Shown: positions 1-8,244 of the stretch, in pieces
Layout of the letters: each line of letters starts with the position of its first letter
Position numbering within the stretch: position 1 is the first letter of the stretch
IMG/VR virus record: IMGVR_UViG_3300021963_000828
Coordinates: 1-20,188 of that record
Direction: 5' to 3' (one strand)
DNA: 20,188 nucleotides
DNA from: a virus
The notes under the pieces: model-generated
The model's database searches: none
What the model saw: the letters and a program-made list of their open reading frames with translations, nothing else
Told to the model about the DNA's origin: nothing
Made by a program: the position numbers and the translations under genes

Positions 1-1
1 A

Positions 2-1096
2 GGCACAAACTCTTACCTAAATTCTGCATCGAATTATATTTATTCGACAACTGCTGCTGCCACAATGTACTTGCAGATTTCTGGCGCTCATCAATGGTAC
101 AACGCCCCATCAGGCACAGCAGGAAACGCCATTACCTTTACTCAGGCAATGACATTGGATGCCTCGGGGAATTTGGCAATCGGAACTACATCGGCAGGAG
201 ACAGACTAACAGTCTCTGGTGGTCGCATCCGCATGGATCAGGATTATCAAATCGTATGGCAGAACGCTGGTACTAATCGTGCTCGTATTTATGGCGACAG
301 TGGCAACAACATTCTTTTTGAGAATGGTTCTGGTAACACAGAGCGTGCCCGTATAGACTCAAGCGGTAACTTGCTGGTGGGGACTACAAGTAACGCAGGA
401 AAATTAACTGTTGTTGGTGGTACTACATCATTATCCTTGAGTGCCGCTGGAACTCAAACTGTTCTTAAACTAAACAATGACGATACTACTGTTGGTACAA
501 ATGCGGTAAAACTTGGATTTACAAGTTCAAATGTCGTAAAGTCATCCATCAATGTTGCTGTGTATAACAACGACTACATGACATTTAATGTTGGTAGCGA
601 CACAGAACGGATGCGTATAGACTCAAGCGGGGCCTTGCTGGTGGGGACTACGAGTGCTTTGGGTAAAGTTGCTGTTGTTCCTACAACATCTCAATTCGGT
701 GTTGTTATTAATGCGCCTAGTTCTAGTGGTACATACTATTTTCATGCGTTTCAGGCTGCTGGGACAGGAATTGGTAGTATCACTTCAACAAATGGCACGG
801 CAACCTTGTACAACACCACATCTGACCAACGCTTAAAACAAAACATTCAAGATGCTGATTCTGCTTCTAGTTTGATTGATTCTTTAAAAGTTCGTAAGTT
901 TGATTGGAAATCAAATAACTCACATCAGCGTTATGGGTTTGTTGCTCAAGAGTTGTCTACTGTTGCTCCAGAGGCTGTATATCAACCTGAAGACGCAGAG
1001 CAAATGATGGCTGTGGACTACTCAAAACTTGTTCCAATGCTGGTCAAGGAAATTCAATCACTCCGTAAACGCCTTGCAGACGCAGGCATCGCTTAA
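2..1096 (+). CDS. Tail fibre/spike protein, 5'-partial, with C-terminal S74 intramolecular chaperone
   Basis: The reading frame is open from base 2 to the TAA at 1096, so the start lies before the window; the ATG at 65 is probably internal. The visible part is beta-rich and has three units of the type 'DSSGNLLVGTTS' (near 152, 352 and 616), a pattern common in phage tail fibres and appendages. The C-terminal part begins near the Ser codon at 821 in the motif 'SDQRLKQNI' and runs through 'YGFVAQEL' and 'VDYSKLVPMLVKEI' into a coiled-coil-like end. This is the signature of the peptidase S74 / endosialidase chaperone domain. In that family the domain trimerises the fibre and then cuts itself off just before the Ser. 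The protein is expected on the virion surface as the receptor-binding appendage. The S74 call is firm; receptor and host are unknown. Confidence 0.88.
   Translation, partial: GTNSYLNSASNYIYSTTAAATMYLQISGAHQWYNAPSGTAGNAITFTQAMTLDASGNLAIGTTSAGDRLTVSGGRIRMDQDYQIVWQNAGTNRARIYGDSGNNILFENGSGNTERARIDSSGNLLVGTTSNAGKLTVVGGTTSLSLSAAGTQTVLKLNNDDTTVGTNAVKLGFTSSNVVKSSINVAVYNNDYMTFNVGSDTERMRIDSSGALLVGTTSALGKVAVVPTTSQFGVVINAPSSSGTYYFHAFQAAGTGIGSITSTNGTATLYNTTSDQRLKQNIQDADSASSLIDSLKVRKFDWKSNNSHQRYGFVAQELSTVAPEAVYQPEDAEQMMAVDYSKLVPMLVKEIQSLRKRLADAGIA
350..654 (+). repeat. Two in-frame 41-bp repeats inside the tail fibre gene
   Basis: The 41 bases at 350-390 recur at 614-654 with 37 matches, 264 bp (88 codons) apart and in frame. 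Both encode the turn 'RIDSSG-x-LLVGTTS'. The near identity at DNA level suggests recent duplication or homogenisation of fibre shaft units. Confidence 0.8.
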
Positions 1097-1113
1097 TTTA
1101 AAAGGAAAACATC

Positions 1114-1407
1114 ATGACTACATTTTACTGGTCGATTAACACAATGGAACGTGACGTAGCTACAGGGTTTGTCTCAGTGGTTCATTGGACTTGCACAGCA
1201 GTAGACGGAGAACACTCTGCCTCTGCCTACGCAACAGTAAGCTGGGCTGAAGGCACTCCAGTCGTACCTTATGCAAACCTCACAGAAGCTGAAGTTTTGT
1301 CATGGGTGTGGGAGTCTGTTGACAAAGCAGCTACAGAGGCTTCTTTGGCGGCTCAGATTGCTTTGCTGAAGAATCCTGTAAAAAGCACAGGCGTTCCATG
1401 GAACTAA
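1114..1407 (+). CDS. Small conserved phage protein of unknown function (DUF7936-like)
   Basis: A 97-residue protein with a good Shine-Dalgarno (AAAGGA) about 8 bases before the ATG and only 17 bases after the tail fibre stop. It opens with the pattern 'W-S-I-N-x-M-E-R', followed by 'GFVSVVHWTCTA', and has a helical C-terminal half ('EAEVLSWVWESVD...LAAQIALL'). From memory this resembles a small protein often found next to fibre genes in aquatic phages (DUF7936-like), but I could not check it. It might be a fibre accessory or assembly protein, given its position. No catalytic motif, signal peptide or membrane segment is visible. Its last 10 bases overlap the homing endonuclease start. Confidence 0.7.
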   Translation: MTTFYWSINTMERDVATGFVSVVHWTCTAVDGEHSASAYATVSWAEGTPVVPYANLTEAEVLSWVWESVDKAATEASLAAQIALLKNPVKSTGVPWN

Positions 1408-1937
1408 CTAAAGAATTAGTGCATGAGTTATTCTATGAGGTTGATGGCATCTTATTCTGGAAGCCAAAACCTCTAAATGTAAGTCGTGCAAAATTTTTTA
1501 ATACTCTTTATGCAAATAAAGAGGCTGGTGCTTTTGATAAAAAAGGCTATAGACGAGTTATTTATAAAAATGGCTTTCCATCTACAGGTACTCATAGAAT
1601 AATTTTTCTAATGCACCATGGATATTTGCCTGAAGTTATTGACCATATAAATGGGAATCCTGCTGACAATAGAATTGAGAATTTAAGAGCCGCAACAAGG
1701 CAAACAAACAATCAAAATTCTCGACTTGCAAGGCATAATACTTCAGGTGTAAAAGGCGTAAGTTACAGCAAACAAAATAAATGCTGGAGATGCTCGTTGT
1801 CTTTTAACAATAAGACAAAAGAAGTTTCTGGATTTATTACAAAAGATGATGCCGCTGATTTTATGGATTTGTGGCGTTCAATTGCACACGGAGAGTTTGC
1901 AAACAACGGAAAACGAGAAGCCATCACTCGATCTTGA
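1398..1937 (+). CDS. Free-standing HNH homing endonuclease with AP2-type DNA-binding domain
   Basis: A 179-residue protein. Residues 66-97 carry an HNH_3-type nuclease core: H66-R67, the D82-H83 pair in 'VIDHINGNPADNRIENLR', N91 and N95-L96. Residues 114-172 ('NTSGVKGVSYSKQNKCWR...') fit an AP2/integrase-like three-strand DNA-binding fold, the common partner of such HNH nucleases. The N-terminal 60 residues ('GILFWK...AGAFDKKGYRRV') are typical of the family. Such enzymes nick or cut phage DNA at a defined site and copy themselves by recombination. The start sits inside the last codons of the previous gene with only a weak ribosome site, and the gene is visibly richer in AT than its structural neighbours, both consistent with late arrival. 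It appears intact. Confidence 0.9.
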   Translation: MELTKELVHELFYEVDGILFWKPKPLNVSRAKFFNTLYANKEAGAFDKKGYRRVIYKNGFPSTGTHRIIFLMHHGYLPEVIDHINGNPADNRIENLRAATRQTNNQNSRLARHNTSGVKGVSYSKQNKCWRCSLSFNNKTKEVSGFITKDDAADFMDLWRSIAHGEFANNGKREAITRS

Positions 1938-1957
1938 TGGCACACTAGGAGAAAATC

Positions 1958-2167
1958 ATGGGCGAGAAAAAAACAAACCCTGTGACAATCGATGGCGTTG
2001 AGTATCAGTTTGAAGACATGACACCTGAACAGCAGACATTGCTGAATCATGTTGTTGACTTAGACAGAAAACTTAACTCAGCAAAATTTAATGTTGACCA
2101 ACTTCAAGTAGGCAGAGATGCTTTCTTTGGTCTACTAAAAACAGCACTAAATACTGTGGAGCAGTAA
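1958..2167 (+). CDS. Small conserved protein (DUF6447-like)
   Basis: A 69-residue acidic protein with a strong Shine-Dalgarno AGGAG at 1947-1951, six bases before the ATG. It starts with 'VTIDGVEYQFEDMTPEQQ', a short beta segment, followed by one long helix ('LLNHVVDLDRKLNSAKFNVDQLQVGRDAFFGLLK') that looks like a coiled coil. This matches what I recall as DUF6447, a small family found in marine and freshwater phages near lysis or tail genes; its role is unknown. The stop and the next start share bases (TAATG), so translation is probably coupled to the membrane protein that follows. Confidence 0.72.
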   Translation: MGEKKTNPVTIDGVEYQFEDMTPEQQTLLNHVVDLDRKLNSAKFNVDQLQVGRDAFFGLLKTALNTVEQ

Positions 2168-2391
2168 TGAGCGATGTCAGCCACGAGCAAATCTATAACC
2201 GACTTTTAGCAGTTGAAGCCAAAGTAGATACCATTGATAAAAACACCAGTGATCTAGTAGGCGCTATTGAAGCGGCTAAAGGTGCTGTCAAGGTTCTGAA
2301 TTGGATAGCTTCTATTGCTCAACCTGTTTTATGGGTTGGTGGTTTGATCTTGGCAGCAGGTGCTGTTTGGCAAACTTGGATTAAAAAGTAA
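2167..2391 (+). CDS. Small membrane protein with one transmembrane helix, possible holin-type protein
   Basis: A 74-residue protein. Residues 1-45 are a soluble helical segment ('EQIYNRLLAVEAKVDTIDKN', heptad-like), followed by one or a hairpin of hydrophobic segment(s) at about 46-68 ('WIASIAQPVLWVGGLILAAGAVWQTW') and a basic end 'IKK'. The topology resembles small phage membrane proteins sometimes called haemolysin-XhlA-like or holin. It lies among tail genes rather than beside the endolysin, where another holin candidate exists, so a virion or superinfection role is also possible. It overlaps both neighbours by TAATG junctions. Confidence 0.65.
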   Translation: MSDVSHEQIYNRLLAVEAKVDTIDKNTSDLVGAIEAAKGAVKVLNWIASIAQPVLWVGGLILAAGAVWQTWIKK

Positions 2392-3041
2392 TGTCTAGTC
2401 AGAAACAACTAGATGTACCACCAGTTCCTAATTTGGGAACTTCTGGTGTTGCTTACTCTCAAGAAGTACAGAACCAGAATAATGGCACATTGAGGTTGTT
2501 TTTTATTAAGCTACTTAACGCTGTTCAAGCCTTAACTGCTAGAGTTGGTGGCAAGTACATCAACTTTCCTTATGGTGCGTTTCAAGACTCTACAGACCAA
2601 ACTGCCGCTAGTACAACTGTTGCCTATGCGATTACATTTAACACAACAGATTTCTCTAATGGTGTAACTTTATCTAATTCTTCAAGATTAAACGTAAGTA
2701 ACCCAGGTCTTTACAATTTACAGTTTTCCATTCAGTTTAAAAACACCACAAATGATGGTCAGGATGTGGATGTTTGGTTTCGCAAGAATGGGACAAACAT
2801 TGACAACTCAAACAGCAGATTTCACCCTCCACCAAGGAAAAGTTCAGGTGATCCTAGTCATATGATTGCTGCATTGAATTTCTTTGTTGACATGGCTGCT
2901 AATGATTACGTTGAGATTGTGTGGAGAACTGCTGACGTTGGTGTATCTATTGAAGCTTTTGGGACTAGCACAAGCCCAACGAGACCCGCAGTTCCTAGCG
3001 TTATTGCTACAATGAGCTTTGTTTCTAACCTACCTGATTGA
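2391..3041 (+). CDS. Virion-associated protein with jelly-roll/C1q-like C-terminal domain
   Basis: A 216-residue protein. The first 45 residues are polar with a short helix ('LRLFFIKLLNAVQALTARVGG'), a possible virion anchor. The rest is beta-rich: 'LNVSNPGLYNLQFSIQFKN', 'QDVDVWFRKNGTNIDNSNS', 'MIAALNFFVDMAANDYVEIVW' and 'SVIATMSFV' follow the strand order of C1q/TNF-like jelly-roll domains used in phage appendages and decoration proteins. The assignment is by pattern only. Its place between a membrane protein and the nozzle-like gene, in the structural operon, supports a virion role such as carbohydrate binding. Confidence 0.62.
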   Translation: MSSQKQLDVPPVPNLGTSGVAYSQEVQNQNNGTLRLFFIKLLNAVQALTARVGGKYINFPYGAFQDSTDQTAASTTVAYAITFNTTDFSNGVTLSNSSRLNVSNPGLYNLQFSIQFKNTTNDGQDVDVWFRKNGTNIDNSNSRFHPPPRKSSGDPSHMIAALNFFVDMAANDYVEIVWRTADVGVSIEAFGTSTSPTRPAVPSVIATMSFVSNLPD

Positions 3042-3047
3042 CAAAGT

Positions 3048-4523
3048 ATGGCCTACATTCCGCTCCAAATTCCTCCAGGTGTATTCAAGAATGGTACAGA
3101 GTATCAGGCTAAAGGACGTTGGAATAGTTCTAACCTAGTTCGTTGGTTTGAGGGTACTATTCGCCCTGTCGGTGGATGGAGAAAACGCACCACAACCCAG
3201 TTATCTGGTAAAGCTAGGGGTTTGATTAACTGGCGAGACAACTCAAACAACCGCAGAATTGGTATTGGAACTCATACAAATCTGTATGTTCTGAGCGAAA
3301 CAAACACTCTGACAGACATAACCCCTGCATCCTTCACTACTGGTGATGCAAATGCCGTACAGAAGATTGGCTATGGTTACAGTACTTATGGCAGTTTTGC
3401 TTATGGTGTTGCTAGACCAGATTTAGGATCTGTAACTCCTGCCACTACATGGTCTATGGACACATGGGGTGAATATCTGGTTGCTTGCTCATCTAAGGAC
3501 GGAAAACTGCTTGAATGGCAGTTAAATACAGCCAATGACGCTGCCGCCATCACAAATGCTCCTACAAGTTGTACAGGGCTGATTGTTACCCAAGAGCGAT
3601 TCTTGTTTGCCTTGGGTGCAGGTGGTAATCCTAGAAAAGTTCAGTGGTGTGACCAAGAGAACAATACAACTTGGACTCCTGCCGCAACTAACCAAGCAGG
3701 TGACTTTGAATTAACCACTGTTGGCTCTTTACAGTGTGCCAAGCGTGTTCGGGGTACTACCATTCTATTTACAGATGTGGATGTCCATACTGCCACTTAT
3801 ATTGGCCCACCCTTTATTTACAGTTTTGAGCGTGTTGGCACTGGTTGTGGAGTTATCTCCAAACAATCGGTAGCGGCTACTGACAATGCCTGTATTTGGA
3901 TGTCAGGGTCAGGATTCTGGATCTATGATGGTTTTGTCAAACCTTTGGTATCGGATGTCTCTGACTTTGTTTTTAGCAACCTGAACACTACCCAAGCATC
4001 TAAGATTTATTGTGTCCATAACTCAGCATTTGGTGAGATTTGGTGGTATTACCCAAGTGTGTCTACCAACGAGGTAGATTCCTATGTGACCTATAACTAT
4101 CGTGAGAATCACTGGGCTATTGGCACTTTGGATCGTACTTGCGGTACAGACAGAGGTATTTTCAGCAATCCTATTCTGGTATCTTCAGATGGATATGTCT
4201 ACGAGCATGAGGTTGGCAACAACTATGATTCACAGACACTATTTGCTGAGTCAGGACCAGTTGAATTAGGTAATGGCGACAGGGTAATGAGTCTTACAGG
4301 ATTAGTTCCTGATGAGAAGACTGCAGGTGATGTTAGGGCTAGTTTTAGTACTAAGTTCTACCCAAATGCTACTAAATACACGCATGGTCCATATACCTTG
4401 TCTTCACCTACATCAGTTCGTTTAACTGGTAGACAGATTGCAGTAAAGATTGAAGCTGTTGCTTTAACAGATTGGCGAGTTGGAGTTATCAGATTTGATG
4501 GGAAACCTGGCAGTTTGAGATGA
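3048..4523 (+). CDS. Probable tail nozzle / packaged-DNA stabilisation protein (P22 gp10-like or T7 gp12-like position)
   Basis: A 491-residue protein made almost wholly of short beta strands. It opens with 'MAYIPLQIPPGVFKNGTEYQ' and 'GRWNSSNLVRWFEGTIRPVGGW', a start characteristic of a family of podovirus proteins related to the P22 gp10 packaged-DNA stabilisation/tail hub protein. Repeated segments such as 'DTWGEYLVACSSKDGKLLEW', 'FLFALGAGGNPRKVQWCDQ' and 'ACIWMSGSGFWIYDGFVKPL' look like blades of a beta-propeller. It would close the portal exit and form the tail hub. Its place directly before a small GNAT-like gene and three internal virion genes is also that of T7 gene 12 (tubular protein B). 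The stop overlaps the next start by four bases (ATGA). Structural role likely; exact equivalence uncertain. Confidence 0.68.
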   Translation: MAYIPLQIPPGVFKNGTEYQAKGRWNSSNLVRWFEGTIRPVGGWRKRTTTQLSGKARGLINWRDNSNNRRIGIGTHTNLYVLSETNTLTDITPASFTTGDANAVQKIGYGYSTYGSFAYGVARPDLGSVTPATTWSMDTWGEYLVACSSKDGKLLEWQLNTANDAAAITNAPTSCTGLIVTQERFLFALGAGGNPRKVQWCDQENNTTWTPAATNQAGDFELTTVGSLQCAKRVRGTTILFTDVDVHTATYIGPPFIYSFERVGTGCGVISKQSVAATDNACIWMSGSGFWIYDGFVKPLVSDVSDFVFSNLNTTQASKIYCVHNSAFGEIWWYYPSVSTNEVDSYVTYNYRENHWAIGTLDRTCGTDRGIFSNPILVSSDGYVYEHEVGNNYDSQTLFAESGPVELGNGDRVMSLTGLVPDEKTAGDVRASFSTKFYPNATKYTHGPYTLSSPTSVRLTGRQIAVKIEAVALTDWRVGVIRFDGKPGSLR

Positions 4524-4924
4524 TTGACTACGAAAAATATAAAGTAGATGGTGAACTACCACTATGGGCTGTATATTTTAAAAAAGTAGAGAAAATTTTA
4601 GAACCTGCTTTAGAATACGATAATACGCATAATATGCAAGATGTAGCCGACTGTATTGACAGTAGTACGATGCAATTATGGACAAGTGATAACAGCGCAG
4701 TAGTCACTCAAGTGCAGATATTCCCAAGAATGAGGGTATTGCACATATTTTTAGCGGCAGGTGATCTAGCAGATCTAGAAACCATCACCCCCCGTATTCA
4801 GAAGTTCGCTGAAGACATGGGATGCCAAAAAATCACCCTGACAGGACGTAGGGGTTGGTCAAGAACTTTTGTATCTAAATTTAACATGAAGCCAACACAT
4901 TATTGGCTTTCTACGGAGGTGTAA
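4520..4924 (+). CDS. Small GNAT-like virion assembly protein (T7 gp13 position)
   Basis: A 134-residue protein starting in an ATGA overlap with the nozzle-like gene. The C-terminal part, with strands 'AVVTQVQIFPRMRVLHIFLAA', a helix 'ITPRIQKFAEDMGCQKITLTG' and the ending 'GWSRTFVSKFNMKPTHYWL', follows the layout of a GNAT acetyltransferase fold. A clear acetyl-CoA loop (Q/RxxGxG/A) is not visible, so it may be non-enzymatic. T7 gp13, a protein of similar length needed for virion assembly, holds the same position before the internal core proteins and also has GNAT-like features. An assembly or core-associated role is inferred from that gene order. Confidence 0.6.
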   Translation: MIDYEKYKVDGELPLWAVYFKKVEKILEPALEYDNTHNMQDVADCIDSSTMQLWTSDNSAVVTQVQIFPRMRVLHIFLAAGDLADLETITPRIQKFAEDMGCQKITLTGRRGWSRTFVSKFNMKPTHYWLSTEV

Positions 4925-4926
4925 TT

Positions 4927-6801
4927 ATGTCTGGTGGTTCTAGTCAACAAACAGCGCAGCTTGATCCTGCATTGCGTGACGCTTACTTGCAAAATGTGCA
5001 AACATCTAGAGATGTTGCGGGAGAATTAGCTCCTCGCCAGTTTGCGGGATACAACCAAGATCAAGCACGTGCAACTCAGTTAACCAGAGACTTTGCTAAT
5101 CCAAACAATGCCATATTCCAAGGTATTGGTGCTTCATTTGATGTCGCCAACAGAGCGGCAAACTATCAACCTCAGAATGTACAAGCACAGCAATTTGGTG
5201 GTGCTCAAGTAGCTCCATCTGCTATGGCGGCTCAGACAGGCTATAACCCTGCTACGGCTCAATCAGCTTCTGCTGGTCCTGCTACACAAGCACAAGCCAC
5301 TGGTTATCAGTCTCTTGGTTTTACTGGTCAACAGGCAGGTCCTACCGCTACTGCTAGGGGTCAAGGTTATACCTCATTAGGATTTACTGGACAACAAGCA
5401 GGTCCTTCAGCACAGGCTCTTGCAGCTCAAATGAATAGAGATACTGTTCGTGAAGTTGGTGCGGCAGGTGTTTCTGGTCAACAAGTAGCCTCTACTGCTC
5501 TGGGTCAGATTGCTCCACAAGCTCGTCAGAATATTCGTGATGTACAGGCAGGTTCATTCTTAAACCAGAATGTTCAGCAGTACATGAATCCTTATACTGA
5601 AGAAGTCACAAATCAATCTTTGAGAGATCTAGAGCGTTCTAGACAATTGCAACAACAACAGACTGCTGCTAGTGCTACTGCGGCTAAAGCCTTTGGTGGT
5701 TCACGCCAAGGTGTTGCTGAAGCAGAAACTAATCGAGCTTTTGGTGAGAATGCCGCTCGGTTGGTTGCCCAACAGAATGCTGCCGCTTTCCAAGCCGCAC
5801 AACAAGCTTCTGAGGCTGATTTGTCTAGGGCTATGCAAGCTCAACAACTTAACCAAGCACAAGATGCCGCCACTACCCAACAGGCTTTGGCTCTGTCTGG
5901 TCAGTTTGGTTTGGCTAACCAAGATGCAAGTCTACGTGCAGCATTGGCTAATCAAGGTGTTGATGTCACTACTGGTCAAGCTAATATGCAAGCTCAACAG
6001 CAAGCTAATCTGGCTAACCAAGCGGCTCAAAATCAGATGGCACAATTCAATGTTGGTAACCTCCAACAAGCAGGATTGGCCTCTCAAGCTGCGGCTAATC
6101 AGGCGGCTCAGTTTGGCGCTCAAGCAGGTAATGTCGCAGACTTGTCAAACCAAGCGGCACAGAACCAAATGGCTCAGTTTAATGCCCAACAACTTCAGCA
6201 AGCAGGTTTGTCAACTCAGGCCGCTGCCAATCAAGCCGCTCAGTTTGGTGCTGGCGCTCAAAACACTATTGCTGCTCAGAACGCTGCCGCTCAAAATCAG
6301 ATGGCTCAGTTCAATGCGGGCAATCAACAAGCAACCAACTTGGCAAACATGGGTGCTTTGAATCAAGCAGGTCAGTTTGGAGCTTCTGCATTTAATCAGG
6401 CAGGTTTGGCTAACCAAGCGGCAATCAATGCGGCTAATGCTCAACAAGCAGGTTTGACACAACAAGCAGGTTTGGCTAATCAGCAAAACTTCTTGCAAGC
6501 AAACTTGGCTAACCAACAAGCAGGTTTAGCGGGTAATCAGCAGAACTTAGCTGCCGCAGGTCAAATGGCAGGTATTGCTCAGAATGCTCAACAGATGGGC
6601 TTCCAAGGCGCTCAGAACTTGGCGGCTCAAGGTCAATTCCAACAGCAGTACACACAACAGCAATTGGATGCAATCCGCAATCTGCCTTTGGAACAACAAC
6701 AGATTATCAATCAGGCGTTGGGACTCAACATTGGTGGTGGATCTGGAATGCAAACAACTTCTGGTTCACGCCAAGGTTTGCTTGGTGTGCTTGGTCTTTA
6801 A
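4927..6801 (+). CDS. Gln/Ala-rich internal virion (DNA ejection) protein with 22/44-residue repeats
   Basis: The start at 4927 is chosen because GGAGGT at 4915-4920 lies six bases before it; the in-frame ATG at 4903 would sit inside the previous gene before that site. The 624-residue product is extremely rich in Gln, Ala and Asn. A head region (about 1-120) contains 'LDPALRDAYLQNVQTSRDVA', then come two 21-residue glycine-rich repeats (126-167), a region 'LRDLERSRQLQQQQTAASATAA' with 'AFGGSRQGVAEAETNRAFG', then long helical 22-residue repeats, and a Gly-rich tail ending in 'GSRQGLLGVLGL'. The composition and place just before two further internal proteins fit a T7 gp14-like or P22 ejection-type protein that leaves the capsid with DNA. 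There is no sequence motif that proves this. Confidence 0.7.
   Translation: MSGGSSQQTAQLDPALRDAYLQNVQTSRDVAGELAPRQFAGYNQDQARATQLTRDFANPNNAIFQGIGASFDVANRAANYQPQNVQAQQFGGAQVAPSAMAAQTGYNPATAQSASAGPATQAQATGYQSLGFTGQQAGPTATARGQGYTSLGFTGQQAGPSAQALAAQMNRDTVREVGAAGVSGQQVASTALGQIAPQARQNIRDVQAGSFLNQNVQQYMNPYTEEVTNQSLRDLERSRQLQQQQTAASATAAKAFGGSRQGVAEAETNRAFGENAARLVAQQNAAAFQAAQQASEADLSRAMQAQQLNQAQDAATTQQALALSGQFGLANQDASLRAALANQGVDVTTGQANMQAQQQANLANQAAQNQMAQFNVGNLQQAGLASQAAANQAAQFGAQAGNVADLSNQAAQNQMAQFNAQQLQQAGLSTQAAANQAAQFGAGAQNTIAAQNAAAQNQMAQFNAGNQQATNLANMGALNQAGQFGASAFNQAGLANQAAINAANAQQAGLTQQAGLANQQNFLQANLANQQAGLAGNQQNLAAAGQMAGIAQNAQQMGFQGAQNLAAQGQFQQQYTQQQLDAIRNLPLEQQQIINQALGLNIGGGSGMQTTSGSRQGLLGVLGL
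5302..5427 (+). repeat. Two 21-codon tandem repeats in the ejection protein gene
   Basis: Codons for 'GYQSLGFTGQQAGPTATARGQ'-like units occur at 5302-5364 and 5365-5427, an exact 63-bp period. The first 16 residues of the two copies differ only at Q/T and T/S, while several synonymous third positions differ, so selection on the protein is likely. Confidence 0.85.
6022..6417 (+). repeat. Three exact-period 132-bp (44-residue) tandem repeats, each two 22-residue halves
   Basis: The motif 'AAQNQMAQFN' starts at 6022, 6154 and 6286, exactly 132 bp apart. Each unit is made of two 22-residue halves of the form AAxNQxAQFx...Q ('AAQNQMAQFN' then 'AAANQAAQFG' 22 residues later). Looser copies extend on both sides. 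A 22-residue (2 x 11) period is that of hendecad-type amphipathic helices. Confidence 0.88.
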
Positions 6802-6810
6802 GGAGTTTAT

Positions 6811-8244
6811 ATGGCTTTCAATTTTGGTTTGCTGTCTGATGCGGCACTTACTGGTCTTAGTGATACTGAGAAAGAAAGTTTGCAAAAGCAAGCTACAACT
6901 CAGTTCTTGTTAGGTTCTTTGTTAAGCAATGATCCTGCAATGGGCTTAAGGTCTGCTATGTCTGTACCTGATCAGTACATTAGTGGTCAAAAAGCTATCT
7001 CTGAGATGAAAGAGAAACAACGTCAGCGTGGTGAAGTTGGTAGTTTCTTAGAGCAATATGCTCCAACTCCTATGCAAGCAGGTCAACGAGCATTAGCGGC
7101 AGGAGGCCGTGGTCCTACTGTTGCCGCAGGTCAAAACCAAATAGACATTTTGAATGCACCTATTGATTTCAACAGGGCATTGGCAGACTCATTGCGCTTG
7201 TCTGGTAATCCTGCACAACCACAAATTCGTGAAACATTGAAAGCAATGCAACCGACATTTGTTGATGGTTTGCGTGTTGACAACCAAGGAAATATTATTG
7301 GTTCTTTGCCACAACAAAGAGATTTAATTCAAACTCAATACAACAGTAGAACTGGTCAATTTGAAGCTAAACCAGTTGCAGGAGCATTACAAGCAAAAGT
7401 TGGTACTACATTGCCTGAAGTGCCAGTAGGAGCGCAACTAAGTTTTAATGATGCAGGATTAATGCAAACAAATCTGTTGCCAGGTATGCGCTCAGTTACT
7501 CAACAGTTAGGTTTTGACAAGCGATTTGGAGAAGGACAAGCTTCTTTACAAACAACACCTACTAATGTTGTTGTACCAGGTACAGGCCGAACACAGCGTG
7601 TTACTGAAGCACAAGCATTAGGTCAACCAACAGCACTGTCTCCTTCTGAAGTTCAAGCTTTTGAAGGTTACAAGCCAATCAGAGAAGCGGCTTTTAAAGG
7701 ATTCCAAGCGGCTTCAAGCTCTGATGCAAGTTTGCAAAACCTGCAAAACATTATCAATCGTGGTGCGTTTGAGCCAGGTAAGTTTGCGGCATTTAAGTCT
7801 GAAGCTGCGGCTATTGCAAGTGGCTTGGGCATTGGTGGTGAAAGAGCAAAAGCAGTGGCAGTTGATTCCCCTTTGTTCTTGCAATCTGTTGCTGATGTAG
7901 CTTCTGCCAACATCCAAGATTTAGTTGGTGCAACTTCTGATAAAGATATTCAATTTAGTGCATCTCGTGGACCACAAATTACAAATCCTAAAGAAGCTGT
8001 CCAATATTACTTAGATGTTACTAGGGTTGCAAATCAGCGCAAGAAGGATTATTACAACTATGTAACCAAGAATCCTGTGCCTGATGTGGTTGAGAAATGG
8101 TCACAAACTCCACAAGGTAGTGCATCAATTTTTGAAGATCCTAAATTGCGTAAGTATTTGCCTAGTTTCCCTGTGACAAGTGGTCCTGACAGAGGTAAAA
8201 CTGCTTATCAATTGCCAAATGGCGTTTTCAGGGTTTATGACTAA
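6811..8244 (+). CDS. Probable second internal virion protein (T7 gp15 position)
   Basis: A 477-residue protein with strong AAGGAG six bases before the ATG. It starts 'MAFNFGLLSDAALTGLSDTEKESLQKQATTQFLLGSLLSNDPAMGLRSA', a helical segment common to small internal proteins of aquatic podoviruses. It continues with Gln/Pro-rich linkers, a helical block at about 285-340 ('IREAAFKGFQAASSSDASLQNLQNIINRG') and a C-terminal part with 'YYLDVTRVANQRKKDYYNYVTKNP'. No enzymatic motif, signal or membrane segment is visible. It sits between the Gln/Ala-rich protein and the transglycosylase-bearing protein, with which it shares a TAATG junction, as T7 gene 15 does between 14 and 16. An ejection-complex role is inferred from position. 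Confidence 0.62.
   Translation: MAFNFGLLSDAALTGLSDTEKESLQKQATTQFLLGSLLSNDPAMGLRSAMSVPDQYISGQKAISEMKEKQRQRGEVGSFLEQYAPTPMQAGQRALAAGGRGPTVAAGQNQIDILNAPIDFNRALADSLRLSGNPAQPQIRETLKAMQPTFVDGLRVDNQGNIIGSLPQQRDLIQTQYNSRTGQFEAKPVAGALQAKVGTTLPEVPVGAQLSFNDAGLMQTNLLPGMRSVTQQLGFDKRFGEGQASLQTTPTNVVVPGTGRTQRVTEAQALGQPTALSPSEVQAFEGYKPIREAAFKGFQAASSSDASLQNLQNIINRGAFEPGKFAAFKSEAAAIASGLGIGGERAKAVAVDSPLFLQSVADVASANIQDLVGATSDKDIQFSASRGPQITNPKEAVQYYLDVTRVANQRKKDYYNYVTKNPVPDVVEKWSQTPQGSASIFEDPKLRKYLPSFPVTSGPDRGKTAYQLPNGVFRVYD

Noticed and set aside
5672-6361. Long Leu-rich frame opposite the Gln/Ala-rich gene
   Set aside because: It is a shifted reading of CAA/GCT repeat codons; composition is unnatural (Leu/Lys/Trp only), no ribosome site, and the main frame is clearly coding.
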